From: Streptosporangiaceae bacterium
Lineage (GTDB): Bacteria; Actinomycetota; Actinomycetes; Streptosporangiales; Streptosporangiaceae
Assembly: GCA_030043395.1 (NCBI GenBank)
Contig: JASHXW010000488.1
Span: 1-12,630, forward strand
Length of the DNA: 12,630 nucleotides
Direction: 5' to 3'
This document shows positions 1 to 6,728 of the stretch, piece after piece; the first letter of the stretch is position 1, and each line of letters begins with the position of its first letter. A program made the translations under genes and the position numbers. The notes under the pieces are model-generated. The model was not told where the DNA came from and ran no database searches. It saw only the letters and a list, made by a program, of their open reading frames with translations.

Positions 1-12
1 CTCGGGTCCGCG

Positions 13-78
13 CCCGGCCACTCTCCGCCGCCGCCCCCGCTTCCTCGGTCCCGTCCCCGGCCACTCTCCGCCGCCGCC
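13..78. repeat. 23-bp direct repeat, two copies 43 bp apart
   Basis: The 23 bases at 13-35 recur exactly at 56-78. The core is CCCGGCCACTCTCCGCCGCC. The offset is 43 bp, and the intervening 20 bases are C-rich. The function is unknown. It adjoins the 31-bp array and may be part of the same repeat field, which may extend beyond the left edge. Confidence 0.7.
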
Positions 79-197
79 GTCTCCTCCTCGATCCCGAGCC
101 CGGGGACTTCCTTCCTCCTCGAACGAGCCCCCGGCGACTTCCCTCCTGCTCGGTGCTGCCTCCGGCGACTTCCCTCTTGTTCGGTCGGCGCAGAAGG
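74..197. repeat. Degenerate 31-bp tandem repeat array, about 4 units
   Basis: Units begin at 74, 105, 136 and 167, exactly 31 bp apart. The best conserved part is GACTTCC(T/C)TCCT(C/G)CTCG at the start of units 2-4. Units 2 and 3 also share a CC(T/C)CCGGC-like end. Unit 1 keeps only the last nine bases of the motif (TCCTCCTCG), and the tail of unit 4 has diverged. Units are contiguous with no unique spacers. A period of 31 shifts the reading frame at each unit, so this is very unlikely to be coding. Confidence 0.7.
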
Positions 198-256
198 CGC
201 AAATCGGACGGATTTTTGACGAAAGAGGAAGGGAGTTGCTCGAGTAGGAGGGAAGT
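137..256. repeat. Inverted copy of the 31-bp repeat motif (16-bp arms)
   Basis: Bases 137-152 (ACTTCCCTCCTGCTCG, unit 3) are complementary to 241-256 (CGAGTAGGAGGGAAGT) except for one position, which is a G-U pair in RNA. The spacer is 88 bases. Unit 4 (168-183) pairs less well with the same arm. A transcript crossing this region could fold into mutually exclusive long hairpins. Confidence 0.6.
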
Positions 257-260
257 TCGG

Positions 261-310
261 CGTGGATCGGTCTGAGTCGGCCCGGGTAGGCCTGGGTCGG
301 CCTGGGTCGG
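261..310. repeat. 10-bp tandem repeat, five units
   Basis: The five units at 261, 271, 281, 291 and 301 read CGTGGATCGG, TCTGAGTCGG, CCCGGGTAGG, CCTGGGTCGG and CCTGGGTCGG. The last two are identical. The repeat runs into the hairpin CGGCCGC-GATCA-GCGGCCG at 308-326. The period is close to one DNA helical turn, but no function can be assigned from sequence. Confidence 0.7.
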
Positions 311-447
311 CCGCGATCAGCGGCCGGAAGTGGCCCGGAGATTCGGACTTATTCTGCCAGTGCATTTAGCAAAGGGAGGAAACCGACTTCTTTAGTGGCT
401 AATCTCAATGACGTCGAAGGAGCCTTGCGAGCCGTAAAGGGAGTCCC

Positions 448-1797
448 ATGGCACGAGTGCCGGGAGTTCTCGCCCTTCTAGCCTGCGCTACCGCCTTGGC
501 ATGTGCCGCGTCAGCCGCCGGGTCGGCGGTTGCGCTGGCCTCGGCCGACGGCCGGGCACTGGTCGCCAGCGACAACGCGGCGCTGTGGGTGAGCACCGCC
601 CCGACCGTTGGCGGGAACGGGACTAGCTGTACCCAGCCCGGATTCAGCACGATCTCGGCCGCCATCCAAGCCGTCCCGAGTAGCGGCACGATCAACGTCT
701 GCGCTGGGGATTATGCGGAGCAGCTCACGATCACCAAGCCGATGACGATCGTCGGCCACGGAAAGGTCGTCGTGCAGCTCCCGTCCGTACCCGCGAACTC
801 CGCAACGGCCTGCGACACGGCACCTGGCACGGCCGCCTACCAGCCCGACCAGGACGGCGTCGTGGTCTGCGGTGCCATCAAGGTCAGCGTGACGGACCTG
901 CAGATCGACTCGGCGTGGCCGGGATCGACCTGCGACGACAGCCTGTATGGCGTCCTCATTGGTGGCGGCGCCACGCTAGAGATGTCAAATTCGGCGATCA
1001 CGGCGGCAGGCGCCGTGCCGTTGAACGGCTGCCAGGGAGGCATCGGCATTCAGGACGGAATGGCCTGGACCACTCCGAACGAAGTCGGGCACCTGATCCT
1101 CAGCGACAGCCAGGTCTCTGGTTACCAGAAGAACGGCATCACGGTAGACGGCAAGGGCTCGACCGCGACCATCACCCGCGTGACCGTGCACGGCATCGGC
1201 CCGACCACCCAGATCGCTCAGAACGGCATCCAGGTCAGCAACGGAGCACTGGCGGCGGTCCTGCACTCCACGGTGACCGGCAACGAGTGCAACTACCAGA
1301 CGGTCTGCGGCCCGGACGCGCTAACCCAGACGCAGTCGACAGGGCTGCTGTTCTACGGGGCCGCCCCGGATAGCACCGTGACGGACTCCACGATCAGCGG
1401 CAACGACATCGGCGTCTACTACTCCGCTAACCCGGCTGGTAAGCAGCCGAAGGCACCCCAAGTGCTGATTACGGGCGACAAGCTGCAGCGCAACCGGTAC
1501 GAGGGCGTCGTGCTTGACCAGGGCAGCGCCTACGTCAGTCACTGCTCGATCGAGTCGGAAAGCATCGGGATCGAGGTGCTCCAGTACGGCGGCACCTATG
1601 GCCAGACGTTCGGCAGCACATCGGTCGCGGACTTCGACACGATCAGGATGATGAGCTGGGCATCGGTAGAAGTACTATCCGACCGAGTTCGGAGCGACAA
1701 GCCCGGGAAGTTCGAGATCAGTAACAGCCACATCTCGAGCGCGCCGGTGCGAGATAACTCCAAGGACCTACCGGTCATCCGCAGTCACGACACGTAG
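448..1797 (+). CDS. Secreted right-handed parallel beta-helix protein (paralogue 1)
   Basis: A 449-residue protein with an N-terminal signal peptide: Arg at 3, a hydrophobic Ala/Leu stretch to about 30, and a likely cleavage after ALA near 31. The mature part has the pectin-lyase-like pattern. An N-terminal cap (TISAAIQAVP..GTINVCAG.Y.EQL.I, then MTIVGHG) is followed by irregular short beta-strand repeats such as [19 protein letters not shown] and GNDIGVYY. Nine cysteines outside the signal peptide are all conserved in the next gene, suggesting disulfides. I see no recognisable catalytic set, so binding, structural and carbohydrate-lyase roles all remain open. The start is supported by AAAGGGAG at 436-443, four bases before ATG. 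It lies 175 bp before its paralogue on the same strand. The family call is firm, the function unknown. Confidence 0.85.
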   Translation: MARVPGVLALLACATALACAASAAGSAVALASADGRALVASDNAALWVSTAPTVGGNGTSCTQPGFSTISAAIQAVPSSGTINVCAGDYAEQLTITKPMTIVGHGKVVVQLPSVPANSATACDTAPGTAAYQPDQDGVVVCGAIKVSVTDLQIDSAWPGSTCDDSLYGVLIGGGATLEMSNSAITAAGAVPLNGCQGGIGIQDGMAWTTPNEVGHLILSDSQVSGYQKNGITVDGKGSTATITRVTVHGIGPTTQIAQNGIQVSNGALAAVLHSTVTGNECNYQTVCGPDALTQTQSTGLLFYGAAPDSTVTDSTISGNDIGVYYSANPAGKQPKAPQVLITGDKLQRNRYEGVVLDQGSAYVSHCSIESESIGIEVLQYGGTYGQTFGSTSVADFDTIRMMSWASVEVLSDRVRSDKPGKFEISNSHISSAPVRDNSKDLPVIRSHDT

Positions 1798-1972
1798 CCA
1801 GGCGAGCGTCTTCTGTCGGCGTTGCGACAAGAAAGACCACTTGGCGTAATCGTGCAATTACATTTGCGGAAGTATTTACCAATCTCTTGCCGTATGGATT
1901 CAAAGCGATAGAGTGCCTGCGGTAGTTCGCACGACGAAGTGTGCGTCTCTTGTGTCGATTGGGGGGAGTTTC
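1798..1972 (+). promoter_or_regulatory. Leader between the two beta-helix genes: weak terminator hairpin and promoter region
   Basis: A small imperfect hairpin (TTCTGTCG at 1811-1818, loop, then CGACAaGAA, one bulge) just after the first gene could be a weak terminator. An AT-richer stretch follows, containing the inverted repeat GTAAT-N6-ATTAC at 1846-1861. TTGCCG at 1887-1892 and TAGAGT at 1908-1913 have a 15-bp gap, shorter than usual, so this promoter is tentative. A strong ribosome binding site, GGGGGGAG at 1961-1968, lies four bases before the ATG at 1973 and decides that start over the upstream in-frame GTG at 1913. Confidence 0.4.
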
Positions 1973-3304
1973 ATGATCCGAATATTCAAGGCTGCTAGCT
2001 GCGCATTCGGCGCTGCGGTCGTGGCCGCCGGGCTGCTGGCCTGGCCTGGTGCGGCGCTTGCCTCGGGCGGAGGTGGACCGCTGTGGGTGAGCAAGACAAC
2101 GCCCGCGTCGGGAACCACTGGCGGGAGCTGCGCGGACCCGGGATGGAACACGATCTCGGGAGCCATCCAGGGGGCGCCTCCGGGCGCCACGATCAACGTC
2201 TGCGCCGGCGTCTACACCGAGCAACTGCAGATCACCACGTCGATGAACATCGTCGGCCACGGAAAGGTAGTCGTGCACTTGCCAGCTGGGCCGGATGTCG
2301 TTCCCGGCTCGACGGCATGTGACGAGGCATCGGACGGTGTCGAGGGGGCAAATGCCGACCAGGACGGCGTCTCCATCTGCGGCGCCATCACGGTGACACT
2401 CAAGGACCTGCGTATCTACGCGGCATGGCCGACTGCTACCTGCGACGACAACCTGTACGGCATCCTCATCGGCGGGGGCGCCACCGTGAACTTCACGGAT
2501 TCGGCTGTCACCGCAGCTGGTGCGGTTCCGCTGAACGGCTGTCAGGGCGGTGTCGGTATCCAGGACGGCATGGCGTGGACCACGCCGAACCAGGTCGGCC
2601 ACCTGACCATGACTGATTCGACCGTCGGCGGTTACCAGAAGAACGGCCTGACCATCGATGGGCAGGGCTCGACCGCGACGATCACCGGCTCGACGGTGCG
2701 CGGCATCGGCCCGACAACTCAGATTGCCCAGAATGGCATCCAGGTCAGTAACGGCGCTCAGGCCACGATCACCAAGTCGAGCATCAGCGGCAACGAGTGC
2801 AATTACCCGAGCGTCTGCGGACCGAACGGGCTGACCCAGTACGGCGGCACAGGCGTGCTGTTCTACGGTGCCGCGGCTGGCAGCTCGGTGCGCGACTCGA
2901 CTATCTCCGACAACGATGCCGGGGTGTATTACCTGGCCAACCCGTCGGCTAAGGCGCCCAAGCACTCCCAGGTCCTGATCAGCGATGACAAGATCACCCG
3001 CAACCGTTATCAGGGTGTCCAGCTTGACCAGGGCCGCGCCACGGTCAGCCACTGCACGATCAGCTCGGGCAACGTCGGCATCCAGGTGCTGCAGTACAAC
3101 GGACAGACGTTCGGCAGCCACTCGGTCGCCACGCACGACACGATCAAGCTGGTCAGCGTCGCCTCGGTGCAGGTCCTGTCAGACCGCTCCGCCACGGGTG
3201 ACCTGCCCGGCACCTTCACGCTCACGTACAGCGACTTCGCTGGCGGAGCGATCCGCGACAACTCCAAGAACCTGCCAATTATCCGCTCGCACAACATCAC
3301 CTGA
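1973..3304 (+). CDS. Secreted right-handed parallel beta-helix protein (paralogue 2)
   Basis: A 443-residue protein, start chosen by GGGGGGAG four bases upstream. The signal peptide has MIRIFK as its n-region, a hydrophobic core to about 24 and cleavage likely after AALA at 30. The mature protein aligns with paralogue 1 over nearly its whole length with only short gaps. Shared blocks include [95 protein letters not shown] and a C-terminal RDNSK.LP.IRSH. All nine mature-region cysteines are kept. The ends differ slightly: paralogue 1 ends RSHDT, this one RSHNIT. The pair arose by tandem duplication. As with paralogue 1, no enzyme active site is evident. A strong hairpin follows the stop codon. 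Confidence 0.85.
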   Translation: MIRIFKAASCAFGAAVVAAGLLAWPGAALASGGGGPLWVSKTTPASGTTGGSCADPGWNTISGAIQGAPPGATINVCAGVYTEQLQITTSMNIVGHGKVVVHLPAGPDVVPGSTACDEASDGVEGANADQDGVSICGAITVTLKDLRIYAAWPTATCDDNLYGILIGGGATVNFTDSAVTAAGAVPLNGCQGGVGIQDGMAWTTPNQVGHLTMTDSTVGGYQKNGLTIDGQGSTATITGSTVRGIGPTTQIAQNGIQVSNGAQATITKSSISGNECNYPSVCGPNGLTQYGGTGVLFYGAAAGSSVRDSTISDNDAGVYYLANPSAKAPKHSQVLISDDKITRNRYQGVQLDQGRATVSHCTISSGNVGIQVLQYNGQTFGSHSVATHDTIKLVSVASVQVLSDRSATGDLPGTFTLTYSDFAGGAIRDNSKNLPIIRSHNIT

Positions 3305-3324
3305 TCCCCGCCAGGCGGGCGAGC

Positions 3325-3371
3325 ACGCGCGCACCCGGGCACGACGCAGGCCGCTGCCCGGGTGTGCGCGT
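3325..3371 (+). terminator. Strong hairpin between the beta-helix gene and glyA
   Basis: The 17-nt arm at 3325-3341 pairs completely with 3355-3371, one pair being G-U in RNA. The loop is 13 nt (3342-3354) and both arms contain the core CCCGGG. It begins 21 bases after the beta-helix stop codon. There is no long T tract (TTCGCG follows), which is common for actinobacterial terminators. It ends 40 bases before the glyA ribosome binding site, so an attenuator role for glyA is an alternative. Confidence 0.65.
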
Positions 3372-3423
3372 TCGCGTCATCTTCCGGCATCATGAAAGGG
3401 TCTGTGCCTCAGGAGGGGACGCC

Positions 3424-4695
3424 ATGCATCAGCCGCCGATCACCGATGTCGTCAGGACCGATCCCGAGATCGCCGAGCTGATCGAGGCAGAGGCGACACG
3501 CCAGTTCAGCAAGCTGCGCATGATCGCGTCCGAGAACTACGTCTCTGCGGCGGTCCTCGAGGCAGCGGGCTCGGTGCTGACCAATAAGTACTCCGAGGGC
3601 TACGCAGGCAAGCGGTACTACGAGGGTCAGCAGTACATCGACCCGATCGAGATGATCGCCGTACAGCGGGCAAAGGACCTGTTCGGCGTGGATCACGCCA
3701 ACGTCCAGCCGTACTCTGGCTCGCCCGCGAACCTGGCTGTCTACCTCGCGTTCGCCAACCCCGGCGACACGGTGATGGGCATGGCCTTGCCGATGGGCGG
3801 GCACCTCACGCACGGCTGGACCGTGTCAGCGACCGGCAAGTGGTTCCGGGCCGTGCAGTACGGCGTGCGGGCGGACACCGGGACAGTCGACTTCGACCAG
3901 GTACGCGACCTGGCGCTGGCGGAGCGGCCCAAGGTCATCTTCTGCGGCGGCACGGCGATTCCGCGCACGATCGAGTTCGCGACCTTCGCGGAGATCGCTT
4001 CGGAAGCCGGCGCGATCCTCGTCGCGGACATCGCGCACATCGCCGGGCTCGTCGCGGGCGGCGCGCATCCGTCCCCGGTCGGATACGCCGACGTCATCAC
4101 GACCACCACGCACAAGACACTTCGCGGCCCGCGCGGCGCGATGATCATGTCCAAGGCCGAGTACGCGTCGGCGGTCGACAAGGCCGTCTTCCCCGGCCTG
4201 CAGGGCGGCCCGCACGACCACACCACGGCGGCGATCGCGGTCGCGCTGAAGGAAGCCGCCGCCCCCGACTTCAGCGGTTACGCCCACCAGGTGGTCACGA
4301 ACGCGAAAGCACTGGCTGCCGCGCTGACCGACCGCGGCTACCAGCTGATCTCCGGCGGCACGGACAACCACCTGATCCTGATCGACCTGACGCCGCAGGA
4401 AATCGGCGGCAAGCCGGCGGCCCGGGCGCTCGACCGGGCAGGCATCGAGGTGAACTACAACACGGTGCCCTTCGACCCGCGCAAGCCGTTCGATCCGTCC
4501 GGCCTGCGGATCGGCACACCTGCCATCACCACGCGCGGGCTGACCGAGCAGCACATGCCGCAGGTGGCTGCATGGATGGACGAGGCGATCAAGGCTGCCG
4601 CCAAGCAGGACGACTCGGCGGGCGAGCGAATCGCCGGCCAGGTGCGCGAACTGCTGGCCGGATTCCGGATGCCGGGCTTCGGCGAGTTGCCCTGA
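3424..4695 (+). CDS. glyA: Serine hydroxymethyltransferase
   Basis: A 423-residue PLP enzyme of the GlyA family. It interconverts serine and glycine using tetrahydrofolate and supplies one-carbon units. ATG at 3424 follows AGGAGGGG at 3411-3418; an upstream in-frame GTG (3364) has no such site. Visible motifs: [20 protein letters not shown] with the active-site Glu near 58; [19 protein letters not shown] with the PLP-interacting Asp; [13 protein letters not shown] with the PLP lysine at 231; VFPGLQGGP; and [13 protein letters not shown] with the carboxylate-binding Arg near 362. Length is normal for bacteria. Some positions differ from the E. coli-type consensus as I recall it: EGQQYID for [16 protein letters not shown] for GSQANQAVY, and [11 protein letters not shown] for DLAHGGHLTHG. 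It may therefore belong to a second actinobacterial GlyA clade, but all key residues I can check are present. Confidence 0.93.
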   Translation: MHQPPITDVVRTDPEIAELIEAEATRQFSKLRMIASENYVSAAVLEAAGSVLTNKYSEGYAGKRYYEGQQYIDPIEMIAVQRAKDLFGVDHANVQPYSGSPANLAVYLAFANPGDTVMGMALPMGGHLTHGWTVSATGKWFRAVQYGVRADTGTVDFDQVRDLALAERPKVIFCGGTAIPRTIEFATFAEIASEAGAILVADIAHIAGLVAGGAHPSPVGYADVITTTTHKTLRGPRGAMIMSKAEYASAVDKAVFPGLQGGPHDHTTAAIAVALKEAAAPDFSGYAHQVVTNAKALAAALTDRGYQLISGGTDNHLILIDLTPQEIGGKPAARALDRAGIEVNYNTVPFDPRKPFDPSGLRIGTPAITTRGLTEQHMPQVAAWMDEAIKAAAKQDDSAGERIAGQVRELLAGFRMPGFGELP

Positions 4696-4702
4696 CCTTG
4701 GC

Positions 4703-4722
4703 CAGCCCCTGAGCCGGGGTTG
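4703..4722 (+). terminator. Probable glyA terminator
   Basis: CAGCCCC at 4703-4709 pairs with GGGGTTG at 4716-4722 (one G-U), with a 6-nt loop, and is followed by TTGTTC. It begins 8 bases after the glyA stop codon. Confidence 0.55.
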
Positions 4723-4807
4723 TTGTTCAGCGCTAGGGCGCCGCCGCCGGCGACGGGGGTTCGGGGATCCGCTGCGTTGTAGTTGAGCCATTTGCTGAGA
4801 TTGGCTC

Positions 4808-4846
4808 TTGCGTTGTCGTCTATGCGAATATACTTTCGAAGAAAGT
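4808..4846 (+). promoter_or_regulatory. Candidate promoter with overlapping palindrome for the DUF6504-like gene
   Basis: TATACT at 4829-4834 is a near-consensus -10 box in otherwise GC-rich DNA. TTGCGT at 4808-4813 could be a -35 box, though the spacer is only 15 bp. The inverted repeat ACTTTC-GAA-GAAAGT at 4832-4846 overlaps the end of the -10, the expected transcription start and the GTG codon at 4845, a position suited to an operator. Transcription would start within about four bases of that GTG, and no Shine-Dalgarno sequence precedes it, which suggests a nearly leaderless mRNA. A separate inverted repeat GAGCCA/TGGCTC lies at 4785-4807. Confidence 0.4.
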
Positions 4847-5243
4847 GTTGCTGCCTGTCTTCCCCTGGGTGGCCGACGGAGCGGCAGGTGCTCTTGGCGC
4901 CGTCGCCCGGGACGCTGGGACGCAAGCGGGTGAGCACACGGTGCGCGGGGTCCGATGGGAGCCGGCAGACGTCTGGCTGAGCGACGGCAGGCCGGCCAGG
5001 TTCGGCTGGCGCGGCAGGATCTACACGGTGCTGGCGATCCTGGAGCGGCCTCCGGCCGAGGATGATCCCGGCCAGCCGGTGCCGCTAGCCCGTCCAGCGG
5101 GTGAGCGCAGCGACCCGGATCGCGCGGACTGGCGGTGCTGGCGAGTCAGCGCATCACCGGGCAAGAGTGTCCCAGCGGAGGCGTACCGGCTGTGCCGGAA
5201 TGCGGTTTCCGGCCGCTGGGTGGTCTCCAGGGAGGGCGGCTAG
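4845..5243 (+). CDS. Small DUF6504-like protein of unknown function
   Basis: A 132-residue soluble protein starting with GTG. The core GRPARFGWRGRIYTVLAILERP, followed by DWRCWRVSAS and a C-terminal EAYRLCRNAVSGRWVVSREGG, resembles actinobacterial DUF6504 proteins. These typically have a WRGR-Y-V-L strand pair and end in a CxxxxxGxWxLxR-type strand. The resemblance is from memory and moderately sure. The first 30 residues are Ala/Gly-rich and unlike that family, so translation may instead begin at the in-frame GTG at 4941 (GGGTGAG upstream), giving a 100-residue protein that begins close to the family core. The 4845 start is kept because of the promoter directly in front of it. No catalytic motif is visible. 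The gene converges with the sulfoquinovose synthase homologue, 66 bp away, with no clear terminator between them. Confidence 0.6.
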   Translation: MLLPVFPWVADGAAGALGAVARDAGTQAGEHTVRGVRWEPADVWLSDGRPARFGWRGRIYTVLAILERPPAEDDPGQPVPLARPAGERSDPDRADWRCWRVSASPGKSVPAEAYRLCRNAVSGRWVVSREGG

Positions 5244-5309
5244 GGTGCCGCTCGCGGATGGCTTCCGGGGACGGCAGTTACGGGGCTAGTTGGGATCCGG
5301 GCCCGAAGG

Positions 5310-6473
5310 TCACAGGCCGATGGGACTGTTTGCGCTGCGCCATTCGATCGTGGGGATCATCGCCTCGGGCCTGACCCGGTGGGCGTAGCGCTTGGTGATC
5401 TCGAACAGCGACTCGATCAGCGTGTCCGAAAGCAAGTGCGGATCCAGGCCGAGCTCGACCAGTCCCGAGTGCACCACGTTGTAGTGATGGCCCTCCTCTT
5501 CCACGCGCGGATTCTGCAGGTGCTCGATGGTTACCTTCTCCGGGCTCACGCGCGCGATCGTCTCGGCCATCTGGGTGATGGACAGGGACTGGGTCATCTG
5601 GTTGAAGACGCGGAACTCACCGCGGTCCGCCGGGTTCTCGCACGCGAGCTGGACGCACCGCACGGTGTCCCTGATCTCGATGATGCCGCGAACCTGGCTG
5701 CCATTGCCGTAGACCGTCAGCGGCCTGCCCAGCACCGACTCGATGACGAACCTGTTCAGCACCGTGCCGAAGACGGCGTCATAGTCGTACCGGGTGGCCA
5801 GCCGGTCATCCCGCGCGGTCTGCGGCGTCTGCTGGCCGTAGACGACACCCTGGTTCAGGTCGGTTGCCCTGATGTCCCAGATCCGGCACGCGAACTCGAT
5901 GTTGTGGCTGTCGTGGACCTTGGACAGGTGGTAGTACGACCCTGGCCGCTTGGGGTAGAGCACGCGGTCCTTGCGGCCCTTGTGCTCGATCTCGATCCAG
6001 CCTTCCTCGATGTCGATGTTCGGCGTGCCGTAGGCGCCCATCGTCCCCAGCTTGACCAGGTGGATGTCCGGGTTGATCTCCGCGATCGCGTACAGCACGT
6101 TCAGCGTGCCCACGACGTTGTTGACCTGGGTGTAGACGGCGTGCTTGCGGTCGACCATCGAGTAGGGCGCGGCTCGCTGCTCGGCGTAGTGCACGATCGC
6201 GTCCGGGGCGAACTCGCGAACGACCTGATAAGTGAAGTCGGCGTCGGTGAGGTCTCCGACAAAGCAGCCGATCTGACGGCCGGTCAGCTCGTGCCAGACG
6301 CGGATCCGGGTCTGCAGCGTCTCGATCGGGACTAGGCTCTCGACGCCCATCTCGAAGTCGTAGCCCCGGCGGGCGAAGTTGTCGAGCACGGCGACGTCGT
6401 GGCCCGCGTCAGACAGGTGCAGGGCGGTTGGCCAGCCGAGATAGCCGTCGCCTCCGAGTACCAAGATCTTCAC
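5310..6473 (-). CDS. sqdB: UDP-sulfoquinovose synthase homologue (SQD1/SqdB family)
   Basis: A 387-residue short-chain dehydrogenase/reductase-type protein. SQD1 enzymes convert UDP-glucose plus sulfite to UDP-sulfoquinovose, the donor of the sulfonated sugar in sulfolipid and some glycans. Visible features: an NAD-binding GGDGYLG at 7-13; DNFARRGYDFEMGVESL; EQRAAPYSM with Arg 100; LVKLGTMGAYGTPNIDIEEG with Thr 144; SYYHLSKVHDSHN with catalytic Tyr 181 and Lys 185; ATDLNQGVVYG; RGIIEIRDTV; and a C-terminal PRVEEEGHHYN. Length and order match plant and cyanobacterial SQD1 end to end, and the Thr-Tyr-Lys spacing is kept. One oddity: SQD1 sequences I recall have Glu in GTMGEYG, here Ala 147. It starts with GTG, preceded by AGGAG at 6479-6483. 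No SqdX-type glycosyltransferase is adjacent, so use in a surface glycan is as likely as sulfolipid. Confidence 0.85.
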   Translation of the reverse strand: MKILVLGGDGYLGWPTALHLSDAGHDVAVLDNFARRGYDFEMGVESLVPIETLQTRIRVWHELTGRQIGCFVGDLTDADFTYQVVREFAPDAIVHYAEQRAAPYSMVDRKHAVYTQVNNVVGTLNVLYAIAEINPDIHLVKLGTMGAYGTPNIDIEEGWIEIEHKGRKDRVLYPKRPGSYYHLSKVHDSHNIEFACRIWDIRATDLNQGVVYGQQTPQTARDDRLATRYDYDAVFGTVLNRFVIESVLGRPLTVYGNGSQVRGIIEIRDTVRCVQLACENPADRGEFRVFNQMTQSLSITQMAETIARVSPEKVTIEHLQNPRVEEEGHHYNVVHSGLVELGLDPHLLSDTLIESLFEITKRYAHRVRPEAMIPTIEWRSANSPIGL

Positions 6474-6563
6474 TGCCGCTCCTGCTCTCCTCGTCCCCGA
6501 TTTCAGGTCATCCGGCGCAGTGGCCGGCTTCGGGCACCCCCGCGCAGGGCGCCGATGAGTGTA

Positions 6564-6591
6564 TTGACCATCGCCCTGGGGGTACTAACCT
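6564..6591 (+). promoter_or_regulatory. Candidate promoter for the GtrA-family gene
   Basis: TTGACC at 6564-6569 and TAACCT at 6586-6591 are separated by 16 bp, a good match to vegetative actinobacterial promoters. Transcription would begin near 6598, giving a leader of about 130 nt. On the opposite strand TACACT (6558-6563 complement) overlaps the -35 box and could be the -10 of a divergent promoter for the sulfoquinovose synthase gene, but its -35 is poor. Confidence 0.45.
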
Positions 6592-6672
6592 GTGCCAGGA
6601 CACACGTGTCGTGGCCGGGGCGCGAACCGCCAGGCCCCTTTGGGCGTAATCTCACCTCGGCCGCTGCCGCTT

Positions 6673-6689
6673 CACGTACTGTATACGTG
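6673..6689. promoter_or_regulatory. Palindrome CACGTA-N5-TACGTG in the GtrA leader
   Basis: There are perfect 6-bp arms at 6673-6678 and 6684-6689 with spacer CTGTA, 39 bp before the gtrA start. The sequence is locally AT-rich. An operator or a second promoter element is possible. A smaller perfect palindrome, ACACGTGT, lies at 6602-6609 in the same divergent region. Confidence 0.35.
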
Positions 6690-6728
6690 TTCCCATGACC
6701 TGAATGTCTACGGCCAGCTAGGACATCA

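Larger units (their letters stand above)
1..447. other. Gene-free leader region with repeats upstream of the first beta-helix gene
   Basis: No gene is supported here. Two plus-strand frames stay open from the window edge to about 219 and 247, but they encode low-complexity Pro/Ser/Arg text. The repeat periods (43, 31 and 10) are not multiples of three, which argues against coding. The region holds a 23-bp direct repeat, a degenerate 31-bp tandem array with an inverted copy, a 10-bp tandem array and a GC hairpin (308-314 with 320-326), each described separately. The stretch 340-447 is less GC-rich and is the likely promoter region of the gene at 448. A TAATCT hexamer at 400-405, 16 bp downstream of GGAAAC at 378-383, is a weak promoter candidate only. 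Confidence 0.6.

Noticed and set aside
74..197. CRISPR array
   Set aside because: The 31-bp units are contiguous and degenerate with no unique spacers, and there are no cas genes nearby.
408..437. Nine-codon upstream frame (MTSKEPCEP) just before the first beta-helix gene
   Set aside because: It has no ribosome binding site, its start is too close to the possible -10 to be leaderless, and it is short enough to arise by chance.
448..540. Lipoprotein signal in paralogue 1 (cysteines at residues 13 and 19)
   Set aside because: Neither Cys is preceded by a proper lipobox, and an ALA cleavage site near residue 31 fits a normal signal peptide. The second paralogue has no lipobox either.
1775..3136. 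Long open frame (453 codons) on the minus strand across the second beta-helix gene
   Set aside because: It lies antisense to a well-supported secreted protein, has no family resemblance or ribosome binding site, and is explained by the GC-rich codon bias of the plus-strand gene.
4832..4846. SOS (LexA) box before the DUF6504-like gene
   Set aside because: The actinobacterial LexA site has GAAC-N4-GTTC. This dyad is ACTTTC-GAA-GAAAGT and does not match.
5379..6335. 318-codon plus-strand frame within the sulfoquinovose synthase gene
   Set aside because: It mirrors the SQD1 homologue on the other strand, which has all family motifs in order.
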